Part shown: in pieces, positions 26,106-35,548 of the stretch | Layout: each line of letters starts with the position of its first letter | Numbering within the stretch: the first letter of the stretch is position 1 | DNA from: Pseudomonas citronellolis | GTDB lineage: Bacteria; Pseudomonadota; Gammaproteobacteria; Pseudomonadales; Pseudomonadaceae | Direction of reading: 5' to 3' | Assembly: GCF_029335315.1 (NCBI RefSeq) | Contig: NZ_JARJLT010000331.1 | Coordinates: forward strand, 1-50,483 | DNA length: 50,483 nt | Notes under the pieces: model-generated | What the model saw: only the letters and a program-made list of their open reading frames with translations | Told to the model about the DNA's origin: nothing | Database searches by the model: none | Position numbers and translations under genes: made by a program

Positions 26106-26663
26106 TTACGGGTGCTGCGGGCGCCAGGGTTCGATCAGTGCGTCGAGGTTCAGCGCGTCGGCGAAGTCGAGGAACTGGTCGCGCAGCCAGCTGATCTGGG
26201 TGCCGGCCGGCAGCGTCACGGTAATGGTGGCGTTGAGCATGCTGGTGTTGGTGTGCGGCGCCTGGTAGGTGTCGCAGGTCAGGTTCTCCAGCTCGATGTT
26301 GTGGTCGATGAAGAACTGGCACAGCTCGTTGAGGATGTCCGGGCGGTACACCGCGCTGACGTAGGCCACGTAGGGCAGCGCCTGGGCGCGGGTGACGTGG
26401 GCGTTGCTGCGGGTGACGCTGAGGGTGAAGCTGTGGCGTTTTGCCAGCGCCGGCAGGCCGCCTTCGAGTCGGGCCAGGGCGTCCCAGCTGCCGGATACCT
26501 GCAGGACCAGCGCGCTGAACTCGCCGTGGCGCGTCAGGCGGCTGCTGACAACCGAGCAGCGGTTGTCCACGCAGGTGCGGCAGAGCACGCTGGTCAGGTC
26601 CATGGGGTTGGGCCCCAGGGCGCTGATCAGCAGGAATTGTTCACGGGGGTGGGAGGCGGACAT
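26106..26663 (-). CDS. gcvR: Glycine cleavage system transcriptional repressor-like protein (two ACT domains)
   Basis: The 185-aa protein consists of two ACT domains (about 8-85 and 95-175; LLISALGPNPMDLTSVLCRTC and AYVSAVYRPDILNELCQFF). It is of the GcvR family, which senses glycine and acts through GcvA in E. coli. No gcv genes are nearby, so the target here is not shown. It is divergent from dapA across 171 bp. Confidence 0.88.
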   Translation of the reverse strand: MSASHPREQFLLISALGPNPMDLTSVLCRTCVDNRCSVVSSRLTRHGEFSALVLQVSGSWDALARLEGGLPALAKRHSFTLSVTRSNAHVTRAQALPYVAYVSAVYRPDILNELCQFFIDHNIELENLTCDTYQAPHTNTSMLNATITVTLPAGTQISWLRDQFLDFADALNLDALIEPWRPQHP

Positions 26664-26834
26664 GCAGCTTTCCTGGGATGGGCGGCCAAGCGGGCCGCGT
26701 CGACAAAGGAGAAAGGGTAGCGAAAAGCGGCCGCCAGGGGAATGTCCGGCGTGCGCCAGGCGCCGCGCTCAGCTTGTGCAAGGCAGGTGGCACCAGTACC
26801 ATTACGGCTTTCTTTTTCCGGCAGGAGCGGTTGC

Positions 26835-27713
26835 ATGATTGCGGGCAGTATGGTGGCGCTGGTCACCCCCTTCGATGCTCAGGGTCGACTGGACTGGGAC
26901 AGCCTCGCCAAGCTGGTGGACTTCCACCTGCAGGAAGGCACCAATGCCATCGTAGCGGTCGGCACCACGGGTGAATCGGCCACCCTCGACGTCAACGAAC
27001 ACCTCGAGGTCATCCGCCGCGTGGTGGATCAGGTCAAGGGCCGTATCCCGGTGATCGCCGGTACCGGCGCCAACTCCACCCGCGAAGCGGTCGAGCTGAC
27101 CGAGGCGGCCAAGAGCGGCGGCGCCGACGCCTGCCTGCTGGTCACCCCGTACTACAACAAGCCGACCCAGGAAGGCCTGTACCAGCACTTCCGCCACATC
27201 GCCGAAGCCGTGGCCATCCCGCAGATCCTCTACAACGTGCCGGGCCGTACCGCCTGCGACATGCTGCCGGAAACCGTCGAGCGCCTGTCCAAGGTGCCGA
27301 ACATCATCGGCATCAAGGAAGCCACCGGCGACCTGCAGCGCGCCAAGGAAGTGCTGGAGCGCGTGGGCCAGGACTTCCTGGTCTACTCCGGCGACGACGC
27401 CACCGCCGTCGAGCTAATGCTGATGGGCGGCAAGGGCAACATCTCGGTGACCGCCAACGTCGCCCCGCGCGCCATGAGCGAGCTGTGCGCCGCCGCCATG
27501 CGCGGTGACGCCGCCGCCGCCCGCGCCATCAACGACCGCCTGATGCCGTTGCACAAGACGCTGTTCATCGAATCCAACCCGATTCCGGTGAAATGGGCCC
27601 TGCACGAAATGGGTCTGATCCCGGAGGGCATCCGCCTGCCTCTGACCTGGCTCAGCCCGCGTTGCCACGAGCCGCTGCGTCAGGCCATGCGCCAGACCGG
27701 CATCCTGGCCTGA
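26835..27713 (+). CDS. dapA: 4-hydroxy-tetrahydrodipicolinate synthase DapA
   Basis: DapA condenses pyruvate and aspartate semialdehyde in lysine and meso-diaminopimelate synthesis. The 292-aa protein has the Schiff-base lysine K161 (GIKEATGD), Y133 (LYNVPGRT) and the GTTGES motif (43-48). The start at 26835 has an AGGAG ribosome-binding site. It leads the dapA-bamC-MBL-purC operon. No lysine riboswitch is visible upstream. Confidence 0.97.
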   Translation: MIAGSMVALVTPFDAQGRLDWDSLAKLVDFHLQEGTNAIVAVGTTGESATLDVNEHLEVIRRVVDQVKGRIPVIAGTGANSTREAVELTEAAKSGGADACLLVTPYYNKPTQEGLYQHFRHIAEAVAIPQILYNVPGRTACDMLPETVERLSKVPNIIGIKEATGDLQRAKEVLERVGQDFLVYSGDDATAVELMLMGGKGNISVTANVAPRAMSELCAAAMRGDAAAARAINDRLMPLHKTLFIESNPIPVKWALHEMGLIPEGIRLPLTWLSPRCHEPLRQAMRQTGILA

Positions 27714-27730
27714 TTCGAGGAAGATTGCGC

Positions 27731-28927
27731 ATGAAGCGACTGGCAGGACTGACCGCGCTCGCCCTGGTCATTGGCAATACCTCCGGCTGCGGCTGGCTGT
27801 GGGGCAAGGATGGTTACTTCCGTGACCGTGGCACCGACTATCTCGACTCCCGTCAGACCGGGCCGATGAAGGTGCCTGAAGGGTTGCAGAGCAAACCGCT
27901 CGACCCGCTGCTGCCGATCCCGATGAACATCGCCGACAGCCACGAGAAGGCCGGCGAGTTCGAAGTGCCGCGCCCGGTGCCGCTGGCCAACGCCACCAGC
28001 TCCAGCGACTACAGCCTGCAGAAGAGCGGCGACTCGCGCTGGCTGATCGCCCAGCGCCCGCCGGCCGAAGTCTGGCCGGTGGCCCACCAGTTCTTCCAGG
28101 ACAATGGCTTCAGCTTCGCCGACGAGCGTCCGCAGACGGGCGAGTTCTCCACCAACTGGCAGCCGCTGTCGCAGCTCTCCGCGCCCCTGGCGCGTCGCCT
28201 GGGCAGCCGCGTGGCCGGCGTCGACCCGAGCAGCGAGGCGCGCGTTCGCGTGCGCATCGAGCCGGGCGTGCAGACCAACACCAGTGAAGTCTACGTCCTC
28301 AGCGAAACCCGTCCGGCCGGCAGCAGCGCCAGCCAGGACTGGCCGAGCAAGCCGGCCGTGCCGGCGCTGGACGCCGCGCTGCTCGACGAAATGCTCGCCA
28401 ACATGGCCAGCAGCGCCGAGAAGGGCGGTTCGGTGTCGCTGCTGGCGGCGCATTCGACCTACGACACCCCCGGCAGCGTAGTGCTGGAGAAGGACGGCAA
28501 CGGCAACCCGATGCTGAGCCTGGACTCCGACTTCGACCGCGCCTGGGTCAGCGTCGGCCGCGCCCTGGAGCGCGCCGACATTCGCGTCGACGACCTCAAC
28601 CGCAGCCTTGGCGTGTACTACGTCAACGTCGCCGAGGGCGCGAAGAAGCTGGAAGAGGCGAAGAAGCCGGGCTTCTTCAGCCGCCTGTTCGGCGCCAGCG
28701 AAGAGAAGGCCAAGGCCGAGGAAGACGCCAAGGCGCAGCGCTACCAGGTGCGCCTGACCACGGTGAACAACACCGTGCAGGTCACCCTCGACAAGGACAT
28801 CAACACCTCCGCGCCGAACGATGTGGCGCAGAGCGTCCTGGAAAAACTCGAAGAGAGCATGCGCAATGCGTTTCGCGGTCCTGGGGAGCGGAAGCCGGGG
28901 CAATTCGGCCTTGGTGAGCAGCTCTGA
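27731..28927 (+). CDS. bamC: Outer-membrane assembly lipoprotein BamC
   Basis: The 398-aa precursor has a lipoprotein signal peptide with the lipobox near TSGC (Cys20), followed by an N-terminal segment and two helix-grip domains. BamC is an accessory lipoprotein of the BAM complex. It follows dapA by 17 nt. The 3' end overlaps the MBL gene start by 62 nt. Confidence 0.93.
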   Translation: MKRLAGLTALALVIGNTSGCGWLWGKDGYFRDRGTDYLDSRQTGPMKVPEGLQSKPLDPLLPIPMNIADSHEKAGEFEVPRPVPLANATSSSDYSLQKSGDSRWLIAQRPPAEVWPVAHQFFQDNGFSFADERPQTGEFSTNWQPLSQLSAPLARRLGSRVAGVDPSSEARVRVRIEPGVQTNTSEVYVLSETRPAGSSASQDWPSKPAVPALDAALLDEMLANMASSAEKGGSVSLLAAHSTYDTPGSVVLEKDGNGNPMLSLDSDFDRAWVSVGRALERADIRVDDLNRSLGVYYVNVAEGAKKLEEAKKPGFFSRLFGASEEKAKAEEDAKAQRYQVRLTTVNNTVQVTLDKDINTSAPNDVAQSVLEKLEESMRNAFRGPGERKPGQFGLGEQL

Positions 28928-29624
28928 CACCCGGGTACTGATCGATTGCGGCTTTCCGCTGCGTGAGACCATCAAGCGTCTGGCTCGCCTGGGTGTGCAA
29001 CCCGGCGAGCTGGACGCGATCCTGGTGACCCACGAGCACGCCGATCATGTCCATGGCGTAGAACTGCTGGCTCGACACCACGGCATTCCCGTGTACCTCA
29101 GCGATGGCACCCTGCGGGGGCTGCGCAAGCCGCTGCAACCGGCGGGGCTGCTCAAGGGCGGTGACCGCCTGCAGCTGAAGGGACTGGAAGTGACCGCGGT
29201 GGCCGTGGCCCACGATGCCCGCGAACCCCTGCAATACGTGATTTCCGATGGCCGGCGGCGGTTCGGCCAGCTCACCGACCTGGGCAGCGTCACCGCCGAG
29301 GTGCTGGAGTGCTATCGTGGCCTGGATGCCCTGGTAGTGGAGGCCAACCACGACAGCGAGATGCTTTCGCGAGGCCCCTATCCTTACCCGCTGAAGGTCC
29401 GCGTGGGCGGCCAGTGGGGACACCTGAACAACCGCCAGGCCGCCGAATTCGTCGCGGAACTGGGCTGGGAAGGGTTGCAGCACCTGGTGCTGGCCCACCT
29501 CAGCGAAAAGAACAACACGCCGCAGTTGGCCCGGCAATGTTTCGTCGACACCCTGGGGTGCGACCCGGACTGGCTGCAGGTAGCCGATCAGCATTCGGGG
29601 CTGGACTGGCGCGAGATCGCCTGA
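28866..29624 (+). CDS. Metallo-beta-lactamase-fold hydrolase (YycJ/WalJ-like)
   Basis: The 252-aa protein has the metal site H56-x-H58-x-D60-H61 ([10 protein letters not shown]) and further histidines ([16 protein letters not shown]). It resembles YycJ/WalJ exonuclease-like MBL proteins; function in Pseudomonas is not established. The start at 28866 ([16 protein letters not shown]) gives the family N-terminus and lies 62 nt inside bamC in another frame. It is followed 31 nt later by purC. Confidence 0.9.
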   Translation: MRFAVLGSGSRGNSALVSSSDTRVLIDCGFPLRETIKRLARLGVQPGELDAILVTHEHADHVHGVELLARHHGIPVYLSDGTLRGLRKPLQPAGLLKGGDRLQLKGLEVTAVAVAHDAREPLQYVISDGRRRFGQLTDLGSVTAEVLECYRGLDALVVEANHDSEMLSRGPYPYPLKVRVGGQWGHLNNRQAAEFVAELGWEGLQHLVLAHLSEKNNTPQLARQCFVDTLGCDPDWLQVADQHSGLDWREIA

Positions 29625-29655
29625 CCCCCTACCAACCTAGCAAGCGGAGCCCATC

Positions 29656-30366
29656 ATGGAAAAACGCGAAGAACTCTATCGCGGCAAGGCCAAATCGGTT
29701 TACACCACCGACGACCCCGACCGCCTCGTCCTGCTGTTCCGCAACGACACCTCGGCGTTCGACGGCAAGCGCATCGAACAGTTGGACCGCAAGGGCATGG
29801 TGAACAACAAGTTCAACGCCTTCATCATGCAGAAGCTGGAAGAAGGGGGTATCCCGACCCAGTTCGACAAGCTGCTGGCCGACAACGAAGTGCTGGTGAA
29901 GAAGCTGGCGATGATCCCGGTCGAGTGCGTGGTGCGCAACTACGCCGCCGGCAGCCTGGTACGCCGCCTGGGCGTGGAAGAGGGCCTGCAGCTCACCCCG
30001 CCGACCTTCGAACTGTTCCTGAAGAACGACGCCCTGGGCGATCCGTTCATCAATGAATCCCACGTCCAGGCCTTCGGCTGGGCGACCCTCGAGCAGCTGG
30101 CGCAGATGAAGGCCTACTCCTTCAAGGTCAACGAAGTGCTGAACAAGCTGTTCGACGACGCCGGCCTGCTGCTGGTCGACTTCAAGCTGGAGTTCGGCGT
30201 GTTCCACGGCCAGATCGTCCTCGGCGACGAATTCAGCCCGGACGGCTGCCGCCTGTGGGACAAGGAAACCCGCAAGAAGATGGACAAGGACCGCTTCCGC
30301 CAGGGTCTGGGCGACGTGATCGAAGCCTACGAAGAAGTCGCGCAGCGTCTGGGCGTCCCGCTCTGA
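29656..30366 (+). CDS. purC: SAICAR synthetase PurC
   Basis: PurC joins aspartate to CAIR in purine synthesis. The 236-aa length and the motifs [27 protein letters not shown] and LVDFKLEFG are those of bacterial PurC. A GCGGAG ribosome-binding site lies before the ATG. It is the last gene of the dapA operon. Confidence 0.97.
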   Translation: MEKREELYRGKAKSVYTTDDPDRLVLLFRNDTSAFDGKRIEQLDRKGMVNNKFNAFIMQKLEEGGIPTQFDKLLADNEVLVKKLAMIPVECVVRNYAAGSLVRRLGVEEGLQLTPPTFELFLKNDALGDPFINESHVQAFGWATLEQLAQMKAYSFKVNEVLNKLFDDAGLLLVDFKLEFGVFHGQIVLGDEFSPDGCRLWDKETRKKMDKDRFRQGLGDVIEAYEEVAQRLGVPL

Positions 30367-30421
30367 CCTGCCGCAGGCGCGCAAGCATCTGAAAGCACGC
30401 GAAAATTTCTCAAAAGAAAGC

Positions 30422-30450
30422 TTCGCGTTCTGCAATCAAGCTGGTATTAT
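30422..30450 (+). promoter_or_regulatory. Promoter of tRNA-Ser
   Basis: TTCGCG (30422-30427) and TATTAT (30445-30450) are 17 bp apart, and a GC-rich discriminator GCGCGCCGC follows. The -10 and discriminator match those before tRNA-Lys; the -35 is weak. Confidence 0.5.
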
Positions 30451-30461
30451 GCGCGCCGCAC

Positions 30462-30551
30462 GGAGAGATGCCGGAGTGGTCGAACGGGACGGATTCGAAA
30501 TCCGTTGAGTCAGCAATGGCTCCTAGGGTTCAAATCCCTATCTCTCCGCCA
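30462..30551 (+). tRNA. tRNA-Ser (anticodon CGA)
   Basis: The 90-nt gene has acceptor arm GGAGAGA/TCTCTCC, anticodon loop TTCGAAA (CGA), a long variable arm typical of class II tRNA, T-loop GGTTCAAATCC and encoded CCA. Confidence 0.97.
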
Positions 30552-30566
30552 TTATTGAAATGGCTG

Positions 30567-30607
30567 AAGCCCCTGAAACTCATAGAGTTTCAGGGGCTTT
30601 GTCTTTT
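30567..30607 (+). terminator. Terminator of tRNA-Ser
   Basis: A perfect 15-bp stem AAGCCCCTGAAACTC / GAGTTTCAGGGGCTT with an ATA loop precedes TGTCTTTT. The space from here to 30784 holds no recognised gene. Confidence 0.93.
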
Positions 30608-30784
30608 CCGGGCAGGCGGTTTAGGGCAGGTTCAGGGCAAACGCTCCCTGGTCTTCCTTGGGCCGTGGTTGCTATTCAGTCTGAATTCGGACTACGCTGG
30701 CCGCTCACGCCTGCCTGGTTTCGTCTTGGGACATGTCCCTTGCTCGGCCGGCATCACGGGCGCTCGTCCTGCGGAGGTTCAGTC

Positions 30785-31033
30785 ATGCGGGTTGAAACGA
30801 TCAGCTACCTGAAGCGGCATGCCGCTGACCTCGAACTCGATGAGCCGATGGTCATCACGCAGAACGGTGTACCCACCCTGGTGGTGGAGTCCTACGCGGA
30901 GCGCAAGCGCCGCGATCAGGCGATCGCGTTGGTCAAGCTGCTGGCCATGGGCTCGCGCGAATACTCTGAAGGCAAGCATTGCTCCGCAGACGAGCTGAAG
31001 GCCCGTCTGGCCAGGCGACGTTCGCCAGCGTAG
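30785..31033 (+). CDS. Type II antitoxin, Phd/YefM family
   Basis: The 82-aa protein has the Phd/YefM N-terminal DNA-binding fold ([16 protein letters not shown], then [19 protein letters not shown]) and a basic, disordered-looking C-terminus for toxin binding. It begins after GGAGG with 7-nt spacing (GGAGGTTCAGTC), and is followed 5 nt later by the toxin gene. It lies just downstream of tRNA-Ser, a common position for acquired TA modules. Confidence 0.87.
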   Translation: MRVETISYLKRHAADLELDEPMVITQNGVPTLVVESYAERKRRDQAIALVKLLAMGSREYSEGKHCSADELKARLARRRSPA

Positions 31034-31038
31034 GTCCG

Positions 31039-31380
31039 ATGCCAGTGCTCGATGTTCGCTTCACCGAGACGGCCGCTTTCAGTATCCAGGATCAGGAAGA
31101 TCACCTGGCGCAATACCAGGACGCTGAAGAGGCGGCGGCCAGGATCGATGCCCTGATCGACGTCATCCTGGCAAGATTGCAAGCCGCTCCTGTCGGTTAT
31201 CCGGTCAGCCGCCAGGCTGGGGATCTGGGCGTCACGCGTTACCGTGAGCTCAATTGCGACGGCTATCGCGTCTTCTACGAACTCTACGAGCACGACAACG
31301 CGATTGCTGTCGAACTGGTCCTCCGGCAGAAGCAGGACGTCGAGGCGGCACTCATCCGCTACTGCCTGATCGGCATCTGA
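31039..31380 (+). CDS. Type II toxin, RelE/ParE superfamily
   Basis: The 113-aa protein has the RelE/ParE fold signature: N-terminal VRFTETAAFSIQDQEDHLAQY, then ARIDALIDVILARLQAAPVGYPVS, LGVTRYRELNCDGYRVFYELYEHDN and a C-terminal VELVLRQKQDVEAALIRY. RelE (mRNA interferase) versus ParE (gyrase poison) cannot be decided from sequence alone. The ATG at 31039 follows the antitoxin stop by 5 nt. Confidence 0.85.
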   Translation: MPVLDVRFTETAAFSIQDQEDHLAQYQDAEEAAARIDALIDVILARLQAAPVGYPVSRQAGDLGVTRYRELNCDGYRVFYELYEHDNAIAVELVLRQKQDVEAALIRYCLIGI

Positions 31381-31493
31381 TACATCCTGCGCTACCTTCA
31401 ATAAATAATGTCAAAACGCCGCCATGGCGCGTAGGCGCCCGCCGGGCGATCTGCTAGCGTGCTTACCTGTGGAAGCCAGTTTCAGGACGATGT

Positions 31494-32549
31494 ATGGCTG
31501 TTGTCGCGGGTAAGGGGTTGTCGTTCGCCAGGCGCATTTATCTGCCGCGCATGGTCGGCCTGGGCATCGGGTTCTTTTGCGTGGCGGCGGCGCTGGAGCC
31601 TCTGTCGCGGCCGCTGTGGGCCTGGTTGCTGCTGGTGGGCAACGGTTTCCTCTGGCCGCACCTGGCCTACCAGGTGGCGCGCCATTCGTTCTCGCCCTAT
31701 CACGCGGAGCGCCGCAACCTGCTGCTGGATTCGCTGTTCGGCGGTTTCTGGGCCGGGGCGATGCAGCTCAACCCACTGCCGAGCGTGACCATCCTGTCGA
31801 TGATGGCGATGGACAACATTGCCGCCGGTGGCCTGCGTTTCTTCCTCAAGGGCTGCGTGGCGCAACTGCTCGGCGTCGCGCTGGCCTGGATGTGCTTCGG
31901 CGTAGCCTTCAGCGCGGTAGCCACGCCACTGCAGGTATACGCCTGCCTGCCGATGCTGGTGATCTACCCGTTGGCGGTCGGCGGCGTCAGCTTCAGCCTG
32001 GCCAGGCGGCTGTCCGAGCACAAGCAGGCGCTACGCGCGGTCAGCCGCACCGACAGCCTCACCGGCCTGCTCAACCACGGTTCCTGGATGGCGCAGCTGG
32101 AAAGCGAATTCCTCAAATGCCGCCAGCAGCACACCCGTGGCTGCGTCGTGCTGATCGACATCGACCGCTTCAAGGACATCAATGATCGTTTCGGCCATGT
32201 GCTGGGCGACATGGTCATCACCGAGCTCAGCCGCATGCTCACCCACACGCTGCGCGAGTCCGACACCCCGGGGCGCTACGGTGGCGACGAGTTCTGCGTG
32301 ATCCTGCCGGGCACCACGCAGAGCCTGGCGGTGGAGATCATGCAGCGCCTGCGGCAGAGCTTCGCCAACAAGCGCTACGAGCTGGCGCCGGACCTGGCCG
32401 TAGGCCTGAGCATCGGCGTGGCGCCGTACAGCCCCTACCAGGTGGACGCCAGCGCGTGGCTGAACGAGGCCGACAAGGCGCTCTACCGGGCCAAGAGCGA
32501 AGGGCGCAATCGCGTGCTGGGCGCCGAGCCCAGCGTTCAGCCGCAGTAG
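31494..32549 (+). CDS. MASE2-GGDEF diguanylate cyclase
   Basis: The 351-aa inner-membrane protein has a MASE2 sensor domain (about 12-165, several membrane segments) and a GGDEF domain (about 183-345). The active site is an intact GGDEF at 263-267 and the product-inhibition site R254-x-x-D257 lies exactly five residues before it. It should make cyclic di-GMP with feedback control, like AdrA/DgcC. The start has AGGA 6-9 nt before the ATG. The 3' end overlaps the convergent small gene by 13 nt. Confidence 0.93.
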   Translation: MAVVAGKGLSFARRIYLPRMVGLGIGFFCVAAALEPLSRPLWAWLLLVGNGFLWPHLAYQVARHSFSPYHAERRNLLLDSLFGGFWAGAMQLNPLPSVTILSMMAMDNIAAGGLRFFLKGCVAQLLGVALAWMCFGVAFSAVATPLQVYACLPMLVIYPLAVGGVSFSLARRLSEHKQALRAVSRTDSLTGLLNHGSWMAQLESEFLKCRQQHTRGCVVLIDIDRFKDINDRFGHVLGDMVITELSRMLTHTLRESDTPGRYGGDEFCVILPGTTQSLAVEIMQRLRQSFANKRYELAPDLAVGLSIGVAPYSPYQVDASAWLNEADKALYRAKSEGRNRVLGAEPSVQPQ

Positions 32550-32902
32550 CCGTCCATCTTCTGGCGGTTCTTCTCGCTGGGGTCGACCTGGTACTGCTGG
32601 CGCCAGAACTGGCAGGGCGCGCTGTTGAAGCGTTTGTCGCGTTCGCTGCGCTCGGCCTGCTGGTTCTGCTCGGCCTGCAACTGCCGCTGGTTCGCCAGGT
32701 ACTGCTGGAACATCGCCTCGCTGGCGTCCTTCTGCGGCGTTGGCGCCGAAGGCGGCGCCACCCGGCTGGCCACCTGCGCGGGCAGTTCCGGCAGCCAGCG
32801 ATAGAGCAGGGCGGCGCTCAAGGCGACGGCGGCGCAGCCCAGCCAGATACCGAGGGCGACGCCGAAGGTGAGTTTCCAGAAGCTGGGAGTGGGCGCGGAC
32901 AT
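32537..32902 (-). CDS. Small membrane-anchored protein of unknown function
   Basis: The 121-aa protein has one N-terminal membrane helix (LTFGVALGIWLGCAAVALSAALLY about 11-34), a Gln/Glu-rich region (about 60-90) and a C-terminal tail with two Cys (SAPCQFW and DGYCG) that would be periplasmic. I do not recognise the family. The reading frame has normal G/C third positions. It is convergent with the diguanylate cyclase gene. Confidence 0.75.
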   Translation of the reverse strand: MSAPTPSFWKLTFGVALGIWLGCAAVALSAALLYRWLPELPAQVASRVAPPSAPTPQKDASEAMFQQYLANQRQLQAEQNQQAERSERDKRFNSAPCQFWRQQYQVDPSEKNRQKMDGYCG

Positions 32903-32978
32903 GGCGGCTCATCGTGGGGCGGGTGCGCCACTGATAGCGCAATTCCGCCGGCGGATAAAGCCTTGTCCGCGCCGCGCT

Positions 32979-33320
32979 TCAGGCCTGCGACTGTTCGTAG
33001 GCTTCCAGCGCGCGCAGCGAATAGACGTAGGCCGCGCCGGCGTTCATGGCGATCGCCGTGGCCAGCGCCTGGGCCACTTCGGCTTCGCTGGCGCCAGCCT
33101 TGCGCGCGGCCTCGGCGTGCACGCCGATGCAGCCGTCGCAGCGAGTGGTAATGGCCACCGCCAGGGAAATCAGCTCGCGGGTCTTCGCGTCCAGGGCGTC
33201 GCCGTCGACCGCGGCGGCGTCCAGCGCCTGGTAGGCGGCGATCATCTTCGGGTGCTTCTTGCCCAGGGCGCCGAAGGCTTTCTTCACCGCGGGCACGTAC
33301 TCGGACCAGTTGAACAGCAT
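32979..33320 (-). CDS. AhpD-like carboxymuconolactone decarboxylase-family protein
   Basis: The 113-aa protein has the AhpD redox motif C61-x2-C64-x3-H68 (TRCDGCIGVHAEAARKAG), typical of small peroxidase-like CMD proteins. Such proteins use the CxxC for disulfide exchange, often in oxidative stress defence. The upstream ribosome-binding site GAGGAG supports the start. Confidence 0.9.
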   Translation of the reverse strand: MLFNWSEYVPAVKKAFGALGKKHPKMIAAYQALDAAAVDGDALDAKTRELISLAVAITTRCDGCIGVHAEAARKAGASEAEVAQALATAIAMNAGAAYVYSLRALEAYEQSQA

Positions 33321-33401
33321 GATGGCGTCTCCTCATGAGGTCGGCCGCCAGGCGGCGGCTGGCCTAGGAGCTTAGTCCGGGATTCGCCGGGGCGTGGCGC
33401 G

Positions 33402-33884
33402 TCAGTGGACGCTGACGATCTCGTAGGTCTGCCGCGCCGCGCCCTGGCCGACCGCCACCTCGTCGCCCGGCAGGCGTTGCAGCAGGGCGCCGCCCAGGGG
33501 CGAGCGCGGGGTGATCACCAGCACTTCGCGGCCGTCCAGCTGGAGCTTCAGGCCGGCCGCCTCGGGACCGAGGAACAGCCACTTGCGGCGATCCTCCGGG
33601 TCGGCCAGCTCGACCAGGGCGCTGGTCTGGATGCCTTGCTCGGGGTCGAAGTCGCGCAGCACCAGGTTCTGGAACAGCGCCAGGGCCTGGCGGATCTCCT
33701 CGACCCGGCGCGATTGCCCGGCAGCCAGGTAGGCGGCCTCCAGGCCCAGGGTGTCGTACTTGTTCTCGGCGACGTTTTCCTCGTGGGTGGCCGTTTCGTG
33801 GGCCGTGCGCGCGGCATTCAGCGCCACGTCGAGGTCGGCGGCGAGGCGGGCGAGAATCAGTTGGTGAAGCGGGTTCTTGTCCAT
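33402..33884 (-). CDS. GreA/GreB C-domain-family transcription factor
   Basis: The 160-aa protein has an N-terminal helical pair (about 1-75; ARTAHETATHEENVAENKYDTLGLEAAYLAAGQSRRVEEI) and a GreA/B C-terminal FKBP-like domain (about 80-158; ITPRSPLGGALLQRLPGDEVAVG). It is thus a GreA-like or Rnk-like secondary-channel factor. The acidic tip expected of cleavage factors is not obvious. Target unknown. Confidence 0.82.
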   Translation of the reverse strand: MDKNPLHQLILARLAADLDVALNAARTAHETATHEENVAENKYDTLGLEAAYLAAGQSRRVEEIRQALALFQNLVLRDFDPEQGIQTSALVELADPEDRRKWLFLGPEAAGLKLQLDGREVLVITPRSPLGGALLQRLPGDEVAVGQGAARQTYEIVSVH

Positions 33885-34009
33885 GGCGACGCGGGATGGG
33901 GCTGGAGGGGGCCTATCCTAGTGGCTTTGCCGGGGATGGGTGAATTTCTTTCAAGGTATTCCTACGAATGTCGATACAAAAGCGTACATCCGAAAAAGGA
34001 ATATCGGGC

Positions 34010-34462
34010 ATGAGCCTTTCCCTCACACCCGCCAGTCAGGTCTACGTCGGCCAGTTGCGCACCGCCGGTGGCGATGGAAGCGCCGCGACTGCCAGCGCCA
34101 GTGCGAGCGCCGGTACGAGCCAGGGCGAAGCGGGGCAGACCCACTCCGCCGGCCGCGTCGGCGGTGCGGACAAGAACGCCACCACCACCGCCAGCGCGGG
34201 CAGCGATGCCAGCGACACGGTGAAGCGCTTGCAGGATCGCCTCAAGGAGCTGCAGAAGCAGCTGCAGGAGGCCCAGCAGCAGTTGGCCCAGGCGCAGGCG
34301 CGGCAGTATTCGTCCGATGCCGAGCGCACCGCCGCGATGATGGCGATTCAAAGCCGCATCGCGACCATCAGCGCGGCGATGATGTCCACCGCCGCGGCGT
34401 TGGCCGAGGCCATTCGCAACAGCGGTGGCGGCGCCGGCTCACTGGTCAGCACCAGCGCCTGA
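34010..34462 (+). CDS. FlxA-like coiled-coil protein
   Basis: The 150-aa protein has a low-complexity Ala/Ser/Gly/Thr-rich N-terminal half and a predicted coiled coil (about 70-110; VKRLQDRLKELQKQLQEAQQQLAQAQA), then a helical C-terminus. This is the layout of FlxA-like proteins. AAGGAA lies 10 nt before the chosen ATG (34010); an in-frame ATG at 33968 has no ribosome-binding site. Function unknown. Confidence 0.78.
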   Translation: MSLSLTPASQVYVGQLRTAGGDGSAATASASASAGTSQGEAGQTHSAGRVGGADKNATTTASAGSDASDTVKRLQDRLKELQKQLQEAQQQLAQAQARQYSSDAERTAAMMAIQSRIATISAAMMSTAAALAEAIRNSGGGAGSLVSTSA

Positions 34463-34477
34463 GTGGGCCGCGCCAGC

Positions 34478-34906
34478 TCAGTAGCCGGCGAGGATGTTGA
34501 CGATCACGCCGGTGGCGATGGCCATCAGCACGTAGTCGCCGTTGACGTATAGCCAGCGATGGTCGCGCGGCGGGGCGTACAGGTGGCGGGCGCGCCAGTC
34601 GGTCACCCAGTAGCGGTCGCCACGGTAGGCCTGTTCCACCACGCGGCCGCGTTGCCACTGCTGGTGCGGCACCGGCATGCCCGGCTGCGGGCGGTATCCC
34701 GGATTGCGGTAACCCTGCGAGTGGCCGTGCCCCGGGCGTGCCTGGGACTGCGGGCGACCCTGCTGTTGCGGCCGGGATTGCTCGTACGGGCGACCTTGCT
34801 GCTGGCCGCCTGGGCCTTGACCCTGGCCGGGGCCCGGCTGGGCGAAGCTGGCCAGCGGCGCGCCGATCATCAGCGCGGCGCAGAGCGCGGCTACGGTTTT
34901 CTTCAT
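34478..34906 (-). CDS. RcnB-family periplasmic protein
   Basis: The 142-aa protein has a signal peptide (MKKTVAALCAALMIGAPLASFA), a Gln/Gly/Pro-rich linker (about 23-80) and the RcnB C-terminal domain (about 95-142; RDHRWLYVNGDYVLMAIATGVIVNILAGY). RcnB in E. coli helps nickel/cobalt homeostasis; most Pseudomonas members are uncharacterised. Convergent with the FlxA-like gene, 15 nt apart. Confidence 0.85.
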   Translation of the reverse strand: MKKTVAALCAALMIGAPLASFAQPGPGQGQGPGGQQQGRPYEQSRPQQQGRPQSQARPGHGHSQGYRNPGYRPQPGMPVPHQQWQRGRVVEQAYRGDRYWVTDWRARHLYAPPRDHRWLYVNGDYVLMAIATGVIVNILAGY

Positions 34907-35179
34907 GGACGGTACTCCTCTGCATGTTCACGCCCGGTGGGCGCTCGCGGAGCGCCCCGTCCCGTTCTCGGGATATCTGGTGCGATTACTGAATCAGACA
35001 GCCGTATGAATCGAAAAATCACGACCCTGGGGTAAAGGTCCGGTAAAGAGTCGAGTTGTTTTGTAAGGCTTTTCATACATTTTCGAGGCATTGCAGGGCG
35101 TTCCGGGTGACGGCCTGCTTTGTGTGATTACGGCATTTGATGGTAGATTTGCCATACATGCACGAAAGTGAGGTGTGCC

Positions 35180-35548
35180 ATGAGCGCCCTGCTCCAGGAA
35201 TCCCCATCGGCCGACATGGTTCTCGCCAAGGCGGTGCTGGCGGCCCGTGAACAACTGGCCATGACCCAGCAGGAACTGGCGGCTATCGTCGGCGTCGACC
35301 GCAGCGCGGTGAGCCGCTGGAAGAGTGGTGGGCTGCGGGTGAACAGCAAGACCGGCGAACTGGCGCTGCTGCTGGTGCGCGTCTATCGCGCGCTCTTCGC
35401 CCTGTTCGGTGGCAGCCTGGAAGACATGCGGCATTTCCTGCGCACCGACAATCACCACCTGGGCGGCGTGCCGCTGCAACTGATGGAGCAGGTGCAGGGA
35501 CTGGTGCAGGTGGTGGAGTACCTCGACGCCATTCGGGGCAAGGTCTGA
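35180..35548 (+). CDS. Xre/MbcA/ParS antitoxin of a RES-Xre module
   Basis: The 122-aa protein has a helix-turn-helix (about 25-50; MTQQELAAIVGVDRSAVSRWKSG) and the C-terminal MbcA/ParS-type toxin-binding domain (LALLLVRVYRALFALFGGSLEDMRHFLRTDN). It ends with TGA directly followed by the toxin ATG. A short dyad ATGG-N8-CCAT at 35140-35155, just upstream, could be an autoregulatory operator. The 273-bp space before it otherwise shows no gene. Confidence 0.88.
   Translation: MSALLQESPSADMVLAKAVLAAREQLAMTQQELAAIVGVDRSAVSRWKSGGLRVNSKTGELALLLVRVYRALFALFGGSLEDMRHFLRTDNHHLGGVPLQLMEQVQGLVQVVEYLDAIRGKV

Noticed and set aside
26664-26834. Lysine riboswitch upstream of dapA
   Set aside because: The 171-bp space is too short and lacks the long conserved L-box; none was visible.
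30552-30784. Integrase remnant or att repeat next to tRNA-Ser
   Set aside because: No integrase-like frame and no direct repeat of the tRNA 3' end were found in the nearby sequence.
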